Positions 9,924 to 20,494 of a stretch of 50,674 nt of DNA are shown here, piece after piece. The stretch covers positions 1 to 50,674 of the forward strand of contig JAJAYJ010000061.1 of NCBI GenBank assembly GCA_026786275.1. Reading direction: 5' to 3'. Each line of letters opens with the position of its first letter. Positions within the stretch are counted from its first letter, which is position 1. The notes under the pieces are model-generated. The model ran no database searches and was not told the origin of the DNA. It saw only the letters and a list, made by a program, of their open reading frames with translations. The translations under genes and the position numbers were made by a program. The DNA comes from Nocardioides sp. Its GTDB lineage: Bacteria; Actinomycetota; Actinomycetes; Propionibacteriales; Nocardioidaceae.

Positions 9924-9980
9924 CGGCGCCAACGGGCGCCGTACAACTCAAGACACACCAGGAGCGACCCGCACGTCCGG

Positions 9981-10060
9981 GCCCGGTCCTCGGTAGTGGC
10001 CCTCAGGATCCCGAGCGCTCAGGTGAGCGGGGATCTGCGGGCCTCGATCGAAGACCGGCC
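9981..10060 (+). ncRNA. Actino-pnp-type structured leader upstream of pnp
   Basis: Nested pairings read by eye: CCGGTC/GACCGG, TCG/CGA, GGCC/GGCC, GATCCC/GGGATC, CGCTCA/TGAGCG; lies between rpsO and pnp in an actinobacterium, as expected for the known Actino-pnp motif. Confidence 0.75.
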
Positions 10061-10061
10061 T

Positions 10062-10082
10062 CTTCCGCACCAGAGGCGGAAG
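10062..10082 (+). promoter_or_regulatory. Second hairpin in rpsO-pnp spacer
   Basis: CTTCCGC-accagag-GCGGAAG perfect 7-bp stem immediately after the leader structure. Confidence 0.6.
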
Positions 10083-10170
10083 GCCAGAGGCGGGGTTTCC
10101 TCGAGAGACACTCTCCCGCGCGCCCAGCGGGACGCCGCGGCTCGCTCCGCGAACCCAGAGGACCAAATCT

Positions 10171-12408
10171 GTGACTGACTCCCATGTGGAGCCCGTGATC
10201 TCCGCCGTCGAGACGGTGATCGACAACGGCTCGTTCGGCAAGCGCGTCATCAAGTTCGAGACCGGCCTGCTGGCCCGTCAGGCGGCCGGTTCGGTGACCG
10301 CCTACATCGACGACGACACCATGCTGCTCTCGGCCACCACGGCCGGCAAGCACCCCAAGGACCACTTCGACTTCTTCCCCCTCACGATCGACGTCGAGGA
10401 GCGGATGTACGCCGCCGGGCAGATCCCCGGTTCGTTCTTCCGCAGCGAGGGTCGCCCCGGTGAGGACGCGATTCTCACCTGCCGGCTGATCGACCGCCCG
10501 CTGCGCCCGACGTTCAAGAAGGGCCTGCGCAACGAGGTCCAGGTCGTCATCACGGTGATGGCGCTCAACCCCGACCACCCCTACGACGTGCTCGCGATCA
10601 ACGCGGCGTCGCTGTCCACCCAGCTCTCCGGCCTGCCGTTCTCCGGCCCGGTCGGTGGCGTGCGGGTCGCCCTCATCGAGGGCCAGTGGGTGGCGTTCCC
10701 TAACCACAGCCAGCTCGAGAACGCGGTCTTCGACATGGTCGTCGCCGGCCGGGTCACCGAGACCGGTGACGTCGCCATCATGATGGTCGAGGCCGAGGCC
10801 ACCGAGCAGACCTTCGAGCTCGTGTCCTCCGGTACCAAGGCTCCCACCGAGGAGGTTGTCGCCGGCGGTCTCGACGCGGCCAAGCCCTTCATCAAGCAGC
10901 TGTGCCAGGCCCAGGCCGAGCTGGCCAAGGAGGCCGCCAAGCCCGTCCAGGACTTCCCGGTCTTCCTGGACTACGAGGACGACGTGTACGACGCCGTCGA
11001 GTCCGCCGTGCGCGCCGAGACCGTGGCTGCGATGACCATCGTGGCCAAGCTGGAGCGCGAGGAGAAGCTCGACGTCATCAAGGCGGGCTTGCTCGACTCC
11101 CTCGGCGCCCGGTTCGAGGGTCGCGAGAAGGAGATCGGCGCGGCGTTCCGCTCGCTGAACAAGTCCGTCATGCGCGAGCGCGTCCTGCGCGACAAGATCC
11201 GCATGGACGGGCGCGGCCTGGCCGACATCCGTCCGCTGCACGCCGAGGTCGCGGTCATCCCCCGCGTGCACGGCTCGGCCCTGTTCGAGCGCGGCGAGAC
11301 CCAGATCCTCGGGGTCACCACGCTCAACATGCTGACCCTGGAGCAGAAGCTCGACACGCTCTCCCCGGAGAAGTCGCGGCGCTACATGCACAAGTACGTC
11401 TTCCCGCCGTTCTCCACCGGCGAGACCGGCCGCGTGGGCTCGCCCAAGCGCCGCGAGGTCGGCCACGGCGCGCTGGCCCGTCGGGCGCTGCTGCCGGTGC
11501 TGCCCTCGCGCGAGGAGTTCCCCTACGCGATCCGCCAGCTCTCCGAGGCGATGGGCTCCAACGGGTCGACCTCGATGGGCTCGGTCTGCGCCTCCACCAT
11601 GTCGCTGCTGCAGGCCGGGGTGCCGCTCAAGGCAGCCGTCGCCGGCATCGCGATGGGTCTGATCTCGGGTGAGGTCGACGGCAAGCTCGAGTACGTCGCC
11701 CTGACCGACATCCTCGGGGCCGAGGACGCCTTCGGCGACATGGACTTCAAGGTCGCCGGCACCCGGGAGTTCGTGACCGCGCTCCAGCTCGACACCAAGC
11801 TCGACGGCATCCCGGCCGAGGTCCTCGGGGCCGCGCTCAACCAAGCCAAGGACGCGCGTCTCGCGATCCTCGAGGTCATGGGCGAGGCCATCGACGCCCC
11901 CGAGGAGATGTCGCTGCACGCCCCCCGGATCATCACGGTCCGCATCCCGGTCGACAAGATCGGTGAGGTGATCGGTCCCAAGGGCAAGGTCATCAATCAG
12001 ATCCAGGACGACACCGGCGCGACCCTGTCGATCGAGGACGACGGCACCATCTACATCGGTGCCACCAACGGCGAGGCCGCCGAGGCCGCCAAGGCCGCGG
12101 TCAACGCGATCGCCAACCCGACCATGCCCGAGATCGGCGAGCGCTACCTCGGCACCGTCGTCAAGACGACCAACTTCGGTGCGTTCGTCTCGCTGATGCC
12201 CGGCAAGGACGGTCTGCTGCACATCAGCAAGCTGCGCTCGCTGGCCGGCGGCAAGCGGGTCGAGGCCGTCGAGGACGTGCTCTCGGTGGGACAGAAGGTC
12301 CAGGTGCAGATCGCCGAGATCGACGACCGCGGCAAGCTCTCGCTGGTCCCCGTCGTCGAGGACGGCGCCTCCGACACGGAGGCCGCCGAGGAGACGGTCG
12401 AGGTCTGA
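10171..12408 (+). CDS. pnp: Polyribonucleotide nucleotidyltransferase (PNPase)
   Basis: Two RNase PH domains, KH ([20 protein letters not shown]) and S1 ([26 protein letters not shown]) domains; GTG start. Confidence 0.98.
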   Translation: MTDSHVEPVISAVETVIDNGSFGKRVIKFETGLLARQAAGSVTAYIDDDTMLLSATTAGKHPKDHFDFFPLTIDVEERMYAAGQIPGSFFRSEGRPGEDAILTCRLIDRPLRPTFKKGLRNEVQVVITVMALNPDHPYDVLAINAASLSTQLSGLPFSGPVGGVRVALIEGQWVAFPNHSQLENAVFDMVVAGRVTETGDVAIMMVEAEATEQTFELVSSGTKAPTEEVVAGGLDAAKPFIKQLCQAQAELAKEAAKPVQDFPVFLDYEDDVYDAVESAVRAETVAAMTIVAKLEREEKLDVIKAGLLDSLGARFEGREKEIGAAFRSLNKSVMRERVLRDKIRMDGRGLADIRPLHAEVAVIPRVHGSALFERGETQILGVTTLNMLTLEQKLDTLSPEKSRRYMHKYVFPPFSTGETGRVGSPKRREVGHGALARRALLPVLPSREEFPYAIRQLSEAMGSNGSTSMGSVCASTMSLLQAGVPLKAAVAGIAMGLISGEVDGKLEYVALTDILGAEDAFGDMDFKVAGTREFVTALQLDTKLDGIPAEVLGAALNQAKDARLAILEVMGEAIDAPEEMSLHAPRIITVRIPVDKIGEVIGPKGKVINQIQDDTGATLSIEDDGTIYIGATNGEAAEAAKAAVNAIANPTMPEIGERYLGTVVKTTNFGAFVSLMPGKDGLLHISKLRSLAGGKRVEAVEDVLSVGQKVQVQIAEIDDRGKLSLVPVVEDGASDTEAAEETVEV

Positions 12409-12416
12409 GCTCCCTG

Positions 12417-13799
12417 ATGTCGCACCGCACCACCACGACGACCGGTCGGCAGGCAGCTGCCGGCCGGTCGTCGGCGTCAGCCTGGGCCTCGGGTCAGAAG
12501 GTCGGCACCACCCGGACGCTGCAGACCGCCACCGACGGCGACGGGCAGGTCACCTCGCGGGTCCGTCGTACGGTCCTGCCCGGGGGCCTGCGGGTGGTGA
12601 CCGAGCACCTCGTCGGCGCCCGCTCGGCGGCCATCGGGGTGTGGGTCGGCGTGGGCTCGCGTGACGAGACGGCGCGCCTGCACGGCGCCTCCCACTTCCT
12701 GGAGCACCTGCTCTTCAAGGGCACCGCCGAACGCTCCGCCCTCGACATCTCGATCGCGCTCGACGCGGTGGGCGGCGAGTTCAACGCCTTCACCGCCAAG
12801 GAGTACACCTGCTTCCACGCCCGGGTCCTCGACGAGGACCTGCCGCTGGCCGTCGACGTGATCGGCAACATGATCACGGGCTCGTTGATCACGGCCGAGG
12901 ACGTCGAGGCGGAGCGTGACGTGATCCTCGACGAGATCGCGATGCACGACGACGACCCCGACGACGTGGTGCACCACCTCTTCGCCGAGCAGGCGTGGGG
13001 CCCAGACACCCCGCTGGGGCGGGGGATCGCCGGCACCGAGGCCTCCATCGCGGCCCTCACCCGCGACCAGATCCGTCGCTTCTACCGGCGGCACTACCGG
13101 CCCGCCACCATGGTCGTCGCGGTCGCCGGCAACCTCGACCACGCGACCGTGGTCCGACAGGTGCGCGCGGCGTTCGGCCGCCGTGGCTTCCTGTCCGGTG
13201 ACGAGGCTCCGGTGGCGCCCCGCGGGGCTGGGCGCCACGTGCGGGTGCGCGCCGGCCAGGTCAGTGCGATCCGGCCCTTCGAGCAGGTCAACATCGTGCT
13301 GGGCGTGCCGGGCCTGACCCGGCGCGACGAGCGGCGCTACGCCCTCGGTGTGCTGAACACCGCGCTCGGGGGCGGTACGTCGAGCCGGCTGTTCCAGGAG
13401 GTCCGCGAGGTCCGCGGGCTGGCCTACTCCGTCTTCTCCTTCGCCAGCCACCACGCGGACTCCGGCCTGGTGGGGGTCTCGGTGGGGTGCCTGCCCAGCA
13501 AGGTCGACGAGGTGCTCGCCGTGGTCCGCACCGAGCTGAGCCGGGTCGCCGCCCACGGCATCACCGCCGAGGAGCTGCGGCGCGGCAAGGGGATGCTGCG
13601 CGGGGGCCTGGTCCTGGGTCTGGAGGACACCGGCTCACGGATGTCACGGATCGGCAAGGCCGAGCTGATGCACGACGAGCTGCTCGGCATCGACGAGGTG
13701 CTGGCCCGGATCGAGGCGGTCACCCTCGAGGAGGCCAATACCCTGGCCGCCGCCGTCTTCAGCGGGCCCGAGATCCTGGCCGTCGTCGGTCCGAGGTGA
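12417..13799 (+). CDS. M16 family zinc metallopeptidase
   Basis: HxxEH motif in GASHFLEHLLFKGTAER; downstream of pnp as is usual in actinobacteria. Confidence 0.93.
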   Translation: MSHRTTTTTGRQAAAGRSSASAWASGQKVGTTRTLQTATDGDGQVTSRVRRTVLPGGLRVVTEHLVGARSAAIGVWVGVGSRDETARLHGASHFLEHLLFKGTAERSALDISIALDAVGGEFNAFTAKEYTCFHARVLDEDLPLAVDVIGNMITGSLITAEDVEAERDVILDEIAMHDDDPDDVVHHLFAEQAWGPDTPLGRGIAGTEASIAALTRDQIRRFYRRHYRPATMVVAVAGNLDHATVVRQVRAAFGRRGFLSGDEAPVAPRGAGRHVRVRAGQVSAIRPFEQVNIVLGVPGLTRRDERRYALGVLNTALGGGTSSRLFQEVREVRGLAYSVFSFASHHADSGLVGVSVGCLPSKVDEVLAVVRTELSRVAAHGITAEELRRGKGMLRGGLVLGLEDTGSRMSRIGKAELMHDELLGIDEVLARIEAVTLEEANTLAAAVFSGPEILAVVGPR

Positions 13800-13853
13800 G
13801 GCCGCAGCCCGGTCGCGCGCGGGTCGTCGCCGGCCGCGACCGGCCAGGGCTCG

Positions 13854-14375
13854 CTAGCCCAGACGCTTGCCGATGATCCCGATCACGGCGCGCGAGGGCT
13901 GCTCGACGACGGAGACGCTGAAGCCTCCCTGGGACAGGGCCGCCGAGGCCCCGGCGACCACCGTCGGCATCTGGTCGGGGAACTTCGTCTCGTAGAACAG
14001 GAAGACCGAGCCGCCCGGCACCACCCGCTCATGGATCAGGGCCACCTCGTCGGCGCAGTCGCGGACCCAGAACAGGTTGACGTTAAACGCGAAGACCTTG
14101 TGCAGCCGCTTGACCGGCACGCGCAGCGTCGCCAGGTCGATCTGGCGCACGGTGAGCCGCCCGCTGCTGACGTAGCGAGCGCACCGGCGCTTGGTGCGGT
14201 CGACACCCGACTCGGAGCGGTCGATCGCGAAGAGCTTGCCGGTCTCGAGGCGACTGCAGATCGCTTCGGCCCCCGCGCCGGGCCCGCACCCGATCTCGAG
14301 GACGTGGTCGGAGGGCTGGACGTCCATGTAGTCCACCGCCCACCGGATCCGCGTGGGAATCGACTGCACGGCCAT
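13854..14375 (-). CDS. Class I SAM-dependent methyltransferase
   Basis: VLEIGCGPGAGAEAI motif I; ATG at 14375 within the over-long ORF 13854..15317. Confidence 0.8.
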   Translation of the reverse strand: MAVQSIPTRIRWAVDYMDVQPSDHVLEIGCGPGAGAEAICSRLETGKLFAIDRSESGVDRTKRRCARYVSSGRLTVRQIDLATLRVPVKRLHKVFAFNVNLFWVRDCADEVALIHERVVPGGSVFLFYETKFPDQMPTVVAGASAALSQGGFSVSVVEQPSRAVIGIIGKRLG

Positions 14376-14411
14376 GCCCACAGCCTGCCAGAAACCAGCC
14401 GACGTTGCTGA

Positions 14412-15257
<846 letters not shown>

Positions 15258-15326
15258 GGCTCGGGGCCTGAGGCTCGGGGACGGTGCGGCGTCAGCTCGC
15301 CCGCCGGCCCGCCCCACCGCCGGGGA

Positions 15327-16385
15327 TCAGGGTTCGACGGTCACCTTGATCGCCTCGCCGCTCTTGACCAGGTCGAAGGCCTCCAGGGCCCGCTCGAGCG
15401 GGATGTGGGCGGTGATCAGGTCCTTGACCGGGACCTGGCCCGACGAGATGTACTGCAGGGCCCGCTTGTTGTGCTCAGGGGCGGAGCCGTTGGCCCCGTG
15501 GATGTGCAGCTGGCGGTAGTGCACGACGTTGGAGTCGCAGGTGATGGTCGGGTTGGTCTTGGGCAGGCCGCCGAAGAAGGAGATCCGGCCGTTGCGCGCC
15601 GCCATCGCGATGGCCTGCTCCTGGGTGACCCCTGCCGCGGTGGCGGTGATCACGACGTCGGCCCCCCGCCCGTCGGTGAGGGCCAGGACCCGCTCGACCA
15701 CGTCGACCTCGGCGCCGTTGATGACCTCGTCGGGCTGGACCGCGTCGGCCGACATCGCGAGCCGCTCGGCGTTGACGTCGATCAGGAAGACCTTGCCCAC
15801 CTTGTGCACGCCACGAGCGATCCGGATGTGCATGCAGCCGATCGGGCCGGCACCGAAGACGACCACGGTGTCACCCTCCTCGATGCCCATCAGCTCCTGG
15901 GCGTTGATCGCGCAGGCGAAGGGCTCGGCCGCCGACGCCTCGTCGTAGCCCACGTTGTCGGGGATCCGGTTGAGGCCGTCGACCTTGAGCACCTGCTTCG
16001 GCACGATCATGTACTCCGCGAACCCGCCGTCGTACTGGTAGCCGACCGACGTCTGGTTCTGGCAGACCGCCATCCAGCCCTTGTTGCACTCGTAGCAGTC
16101 GCCGCACGGCACGGCCGCGATCACCTGGGCGCGGTCGCCGACCTGCCACCCCCCGCCGTACGTCGCCTCGACGTCGGCGCCGACCTCGACGACCTCGCCG
16201 GCGATCTCGTGGCCGATCGTCCGCGGCGGGGTGAGGTTCTGGTGACCGTTGTGGAATATCTTCACGTCGGTGCCGCAGGTGGAGCAGTTCTTCACCTTGA
16301 GCTTGATCTCGTCCGGGCCGCACTCGGGCTCCGCGACGTCCTCGAGCCGGACGTCCTCGGGAGCGTAGAACCGCAGGGCCTTCAT
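15327..16385 (-). CDS. Zinc-dependent MDR alcohol/polyol dehydrogenase
   Basis: CSTCGTDVKIFHNGH, GHEIAGEVVEVG, structural-Zn-type Cys cluster (CGDCYECNKGWMAVC), GAGPIGCMHIRIA. Confidence 0.88.
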   Translation of the reverse strand: MKALRFYAPEDVRLEDVAEPECGPDEIKLKVKNCSTCGTDVKIFHNGHQNLTPPRTIGHEIAGEVVEVGADVEATYGGGWQVGDRAQVIAAVPCGDCYECNKGWMAVCQNQTSVGYQYDGGFAEYMIVPKQVLKVDGLNRIPDNVGYDEASAAEPFACAINAQELMGIEEGDTVVVFGAGPIGCMHIRIARGVHKVGKVFLIDVNAERLAMSADAVQPDEVINGAEVDVVERVLALTDGRGADVVITATAAGVTQEQAIAMAARNGRISFFGGLPKTNPTITCDSNVVHYRQLHIHGANGSAPEHNKRALQYISSGQVPVKDLITAHIPLERALEAFDLVKSGEAIKVTVEP

Positions 16386-16505
16386 CGTGTCCTCCAGGAG
16401 TGGGGTAGGTCGTCGCCGTCACTCTAGGGCGAGCATCAGCGTTACGTCGACGCGCGAGCGTACGTCATTTACGTTGATCTCCTTGTGAACGTGTTGGTTT
16501 TAGGG

Positions 16506-16560
16506 GTCTTGACGTGCTCAAGACGGGGAGATATAAAGGCAATCACAGATTCTCGTGATT
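16506..16560 (+). promoter_or_regulatory. Promoter/operator of the mannitol-type PTS gene
   Basis: -35 TTGACG (16509-16514), 17-bp spacer, -10 TATAAA (16532-16537); perfect dyad GTCTTGA-cgtgc-TCAAGAC (16506-16524) over the -35; second perfect dyad AATCAC-agattctc-GTGATT (16541-16560) over the predicted TSS. Confidence 0.8.
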
Positions 16561-16630
16561 GGCGTCACATGCGTCAGCCACAGTCAGGTCACGGTCGCCG
16601 GCGTCGTCCGGCCGTTCGAGGAAGGTCGTC

Positions 16631-18625
16631 ATGGCCACCACTTCACACACCTCTCCCACGCGGGGCGGGGCTCGGCTGCATGTGCAACGCTTCGGCACGT
16701 TCCTGTCGAACATGGTGCTGCCCAACATCGGCGCGTTCATCGCGTGGGGCCTGATCACGGCCCTGTTCATCGAGACGGGCTGGATCACCCTCATCGGCAA
16801 GGAGCTCGGCTACACCGGGGGCTACGGCTTCGTCGAGGACCTCGGGGCCTGGGGCTCAGGCGCCGACGGCACCGGCATCGTCGGCCCGATGATCACCTAC
16901 CTGCTGCCGCTCCTGATCGGTTACACCGGCGGCAAGATGATGTACGACGACAACCAGCGCGGCGGGGTCGTGGGAGCCATCGCGACCATGGGCGCGATCG
17001 CCGGGGCCAGCGTGCCGATGTTCCTCGGCGCCATGGTGATGGGCCCGCTGGGCGGCTGGTCGATGAAGAAGATCGACGCGCTCTGGGCGCACAAGATCCG
17101 ACCCGGCTTCGAGATGCTCATCAACAATTTCTCGGCCGGCATCTGGGGCGGTTTCCTGGCCGTCATCGGATTCGTGATCGCCGGCCCGTTCGTTGAGCAG
17201 TTCAGCAAGCTGGCTTCCAACGTCGTCGACACCCTGGTCACCAACAACCTGCTGCCGTTCACCTCGCTGTTCATCGAGCCGGCCAAGATCCTCTTCCTCA
17301 ACAACGCGATCAACCAGGGCATCCTGACTCCGCTCGGCACCGCCGAGGCGGCCGAGCAGGGCAAGTCGATCCTGTTCCTGCTCGAGGCCAACCCCGGCCC
17401 CGGTCTGGGTCTGCTGATCGCCTTCGCGATCTTCGGCAGGGGTGCGGCCCGGGCCTCGGCCCCCGGCGCCATCCTGATCCAGTTCGTCGGCGGCATCCAC
17501 GAGATCTACTTCCCCTACGTCCTGATGAAGCCGATCCTGGTGCTCGCCGTCGTCGCCGGTGGCGCGACGGGCGTCGGCGTCAACGTGGCCTTCGACTCGG
17601 GCCTGCGCTCACCGGCCTCCCCGGGCTCGATCATCGCGGTGTGGACCGCGGCACCGCCCAGCAGTCTGATCGGGGTGACCCTGTCGGTGTTCGCGGCCGC
17701 GGCCGTCTCCTGTCTCGTGGCGTCGTTCCTGCTCAAGCTCGACCGCGGCACCGCCGAGGGTGACCTGGCCGGTGCGACGGCCGACATGGAGGCTCGCAAG
17801 GGCAAGAAGTCCATCGCCTCCACCGCGCTCGCCGGCTCGACCGGCGGCCACCGGGGCCCGATCACCTCCATCGTCTTCGCCTGCGACGCCGGGATGGGCT
17901 CCTCGGCCATGGGTGCCTCGGTGCTGCGCAAGAAGGTGCAGGCCGCCGGGTTCAGCGACGTCACCGTGGTGAACAAGGCGATCTCGAGCCTGAGCGACAC
18001 CTACGACCTGGTGGTCACCCACCAGGACCTCACGGCTCGGGCCAAGCAGCGGACCGGCTCGGCCGTGCACGTCTCGGTCGACAACTTCATGAACAGCCCA
18101 CGCTACGACGAGATCGTGGAGCTGCTGGAGCAGGTCAACACGGGTCAGGACGCGTCGGTTCCTCCGGGCACCGCCGCGGGGCTCACCAGTCGACCGGACC
18201 TGCTCTCCGTCGACGCCATCGACCTGCACGGCACCGGTGACCGGGCGGCCGCGATCACCAGGGCCGGTGAGCTGCTGGTCGCCGTGGGGGCGGTGGACGC
18301 CTCCTACGTCGACGCGATGCACCAGCGCGAGCAGTCGGTGTCGACCTACATGGGCAACCTGCTCGCCATCCCGCACGGCACCAACGAGGCCAAGTCGGCG
18401 ATCCGGCGCACCGCGATCTCGTTCGTGCGCTTCCCCGACGGGCTGGACTGGAACGGCAAGCAGGTGACCTTCGTGATCGGGATCGCCGGAGCCGGGAACG
18501 ACCACCTCGCGCTGCTCGGCCAGATCGCGGAGGTCTTCCTCGACGCCGACCAGGTGGCCCGCCTCGAGGCGGCGATCACCCCGGAGGACGTGCTGTCGGT
18601 CCTGGGTCAGATGCAGCCCGCCTGA
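16631..18625 (+). CDS. mtlA: PTS mannitol-type transporter subunit IICBA
   Basis: IIC (RFGTFLSNMVLPNIGAFIAWGLITALF), IIB (IVFACDAGMGSSAMGASVL), IIA (YMGNLLAIPHGTNEAK) fused in one ORF. Confidence 0.9.
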   Translation: MATTSHTSPTRGGARLHVQRFGTFLSNMVLPNIGAFIAWGLITALFIETGWITLIGKELGYTGGYGFVEDLGAWGSGADGTGIVGPMITYLLPLLIGYTGGKMMYDDNQRGGVVGAIATMGAIAGASVPMFLGAMVMGPLGGWSMKKIDALWAHKIRPGFEMLINNFSAGIWGGFLAVIGFVIAGPFVEQFSKLASNVVDTLVTNNLLPFTSLFIEPAKILFLNNAINQGILTPLGTAEAAEQGKSILFLLEANPGPGLGLLIAFAIFGRGAARASAPGAILIQFVGGIHEIYFPYVLMKPILVLAVVAGGATGVGVNVAFDSGLRSPASPGSIIAVWTAAPPSSLIGVTLSVFAAAAVSCLVASFLLKLDRGTAEGDLAGATADMEARKGKKSIASTALAGSTGGHRGPITSIVFACDAGMGSSAMGASVLRKKVQAAGFSDVTVVNKAISSLSDTYDLVVTHQDLTARAKQRTGSAVHVSVDNFMNSPRYDEIVELLEQVNTGQDASVPPGTAAGLTSRPDLLSVDAIDLHGTGDRAAAITRAGELLVAVGAVDASYVDAMHQREQSVSTYMGNLLAIPHGTNEAKSAIRRTAISFVRFPDGLDWNGKQVTFVIGIAGAGNDHLALLGQIAEVFLDADQVARLEAAITPEDVLSVLGQMQPA

Positions 18626-18645
18626 CCCCCCCGGCCCGACCCGGT

Positions 18646-18687
18646 CCACGGCCCCGGCCGGCTCCCCTGGAGCCGCCGGGGCCGTGG
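18646..18687. terminator. Intrinsic-type hairpin terminator downstream of PTS IICBA
   Basis: CCACGGCCCCGG c CGGCTCC cct GGAGCCG CCGGGGCCGTGG: 19 paired bases, one bulge, triloop. Confidence 0.8.
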
Positions 18688-18773
18688 CCGGTCCCGGAGC
18701 CTTCGGACGACCAGGCGCAGCGCCCGCTCGTCGGAGGAGACCTCCAGCGGGCCGCCGGCTGCAGGAGGAGCGG

Positions 18774-18869
18774 GCCGGAGGTCACCGAGACGGCGCCGAA
18801 CGACACGCCGGACGTGCCGGTCGCGAGGCCGACGCCCAGGCGGTCGCGGACGATCGCGCGGCGCGACAA
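18774..18869 (-). pseudogene. Putative AzlC-like branched-chain amino acid permease N-terminal remnant
   Basis: LSRRAIVRDRLGVGLATGTSGVSFGAVSVTSG resembles the AzlC family N-terminus; similarity and hydrophobic continuation stop abruptly afterwards. Confidence 0.45.
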
Positions 18870-18879
18870 CGCCTCCGCC

Positions 18880-19434
18880 TCAGGACAGGGCGGTGTGCAG
18901 ACGGACCTGCTTGACCCGGGTGGTGCCGGTGCCGTCGAGGTCGAGCTCGCGGTGCGCCGCGTCGGCCGCCCAGCCCGCGCTGGTGAGGAAGACCCGCAGC
19001 GCGTCATCGGTGGCCATCGCCCAGGTCACCGAGCGGGCGAACCGGTCGGCCAGCATCGTGTCGGCGGCGGCCTGCAGCAGTCGGGAGCCGTGTCCCCGGC
19101 CACGCTCACCCGGGTCGATGGTCACCTCGCGCAGCTCGGCGTCGCGGACGGGGTCGCAGTCCGGGTCCTCAGCCGGGCCGACAATCGCGAAGCCGACCAC
19201 CCGGTTGCGCTCCAGCGCGACCAGCACCCGGTTGCGGGCGTCGCCGGGCCGCGCGAAGGACTGCCGCCACGCGGCCGCAGCGGCGGTGACCGCCTCCGGG
19301 CCGCTGGGGAACGCCTCGGGCGGCAGCACACCGGCGTAGGTCTCGGGCCAGGCGCGCAGCTGGAGCTCGGCGATCGCGGCCGCGTCGTCAGCCCACGCGA
19401 CCCGCACCGAGACGTCGGCGGTGGGGTTGTCCAT
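18880..19434 (-). CDS. GNAT family N-acetyltransferase
   Basis: VTIDPGERGRGHGSRLLQAAADTM acetyl-CoA motif; start likely MDNPTADVS at 19434. Confidence 0.88.
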   Translation of the reverse strand: MDNPTADVSVRVAWADDAAAIAELQLRAWPETYAGVLPPEAFPSGPEAVTAAAAAWRQSFARPGDARNRVLVALERNRVVGFAIVGPAEDPDCDPVRDAELREVTIDPGERGRGHGSRLLQAAADTMLADRFARSVTWAMATDDALRVFLTSAGWAADAAHRELDLDGTGTTRVKQVRLHTALS

Positions 19435-19489
19435 GCCCCCATCCTGCCCCCTCGGCACCGCTCACCCGACCATGGCTAGGGTCGGGGTC

Positions 19490-20494
19490 ATGGAAATCCG
19501 CAACCTCGGTGCGAGTGGCCTCAAGATCAGCGCCATCTCGTACGGCAACTGGCTCACCCACGGTTCGCAGGTCGAGGAGGACGCCGCTCTCGCGTGTGTG
19601 CGTCGCGCGCTCGACGAAGGCATCACGACCTTCGACACCGCAGACGTCTACGCCAACACCGCGGCGGAGACCGTGCTCGGCAAGGCACTGGCCGGCGAAC
19701 GCCGCGAGGGCCTCGAGATCTTCACGAAGGTCTACTTCCCGATTGGCCCCGGCGCCCACAACGACCACGGTCTCTCGCGCAAGCACATCATGGAGTCGAT
19801 CGACGCCTCGCTGACCCGCCTCGGCACCGACCACGTCGACCTGTACCAGGCCCACCGCTACGACCACGAGACGCCGCTCGAGGAGACGATGGAGGCGTTT
19901 GCCGACGTCGTACACGCCGGGAAGGCGCTCTACATCGGCGTCTCGGAGTGGCGCGCGGAGGAGCTGAGGGCGGCCCACGCGCTGGCGCGCGAGCTGAGGA
20001 TCCCGCTGGTCTCCAACCAGCCTCAGTACTCCATGCTCTGGCGTGTCATCGAGGCCGAGGTCGTGCCCACCTCCGAGGAGCTCGGCATCGGCCAGGTCGT
20101 CTGGTCCCCGATCGCGCAGGGGGTGCTCACCGGCAAGTACAAGCCGGGCGAGCAGGCCCCGGCCGGCTCGCGGGCGACCGACGCCAAGGGTGGTTCCGAC
20201 ATGATCTCGCGCTGGATGCGCGACGACGTCCTGGAGCCGGTGCAGCGGCTGCAGCCGATTGCCGACGAGGCGGGGCTCACGATGGCCCAGCTCGCGGTGG
20301 CCTGGGTGCTGCAGAACCCGAACGTGTCGTCCGCGATCATCGGGGCCAGCCGCCCCGAGCAGGTCAGCGACAATGTCAAGGCCGCCGGCGTCACGCTCGA
20401 GGCGTCCGCGCTGAGTGCCATCGACGAGGTGCTGGGCGACGTCGTCACCCGCGACCCGGCCGAGACGCGGTCACCCAGCCGGCGCGAGTTCTGA
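19490..20494 (+). CDS. Aldo/keto reductase family protein
   Basis: FDTADVYANTAAETVLGKAL, DHVDLYQAHRYD, SNQPQYSML, IIGASRPEQV. Confidence 0.93.
   Translation: MEIRNLGASGLKISAISYGNWLTHGSQVEEDAALACVRRALDEGITTFDTADVYANTAAETVLGKALAGERREGLEIFTKVYFPIGPGAHNDHGLSRKHIMESIDASLTRLGTDHVDLYQAHRYDHETPLEETMEAFADVVHAGKALYIGVSEWRAEELRAAHALARELRIPLVSNQPQYSMLWRVIEAEVVPTSEELGIGQVVWSPIAQGVLTGKYKPGEQAPAGSRATDAKGGSDMISRWMRDDVLEPVQRLQPIADEAGLTMAQLAVAWVLQNPNVSSAIIGASRPEQVSDNVKAAGVTLEASALSAIDEVLGDVVTRDPAETRSPSRREF

Noticed and set aside
10003-12222. 739-aa minus-strand ORF opposite pnp
   Set aside because: Antisense shadow of a highly conserved gene; composition is non-protein-like.
18576-19007. 143-aa minus-strand ORF as an intact gene
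   Set aside because: It runs through the GNAT 3' end and a terminator; only a short AzlC-like stretch is meaningful.
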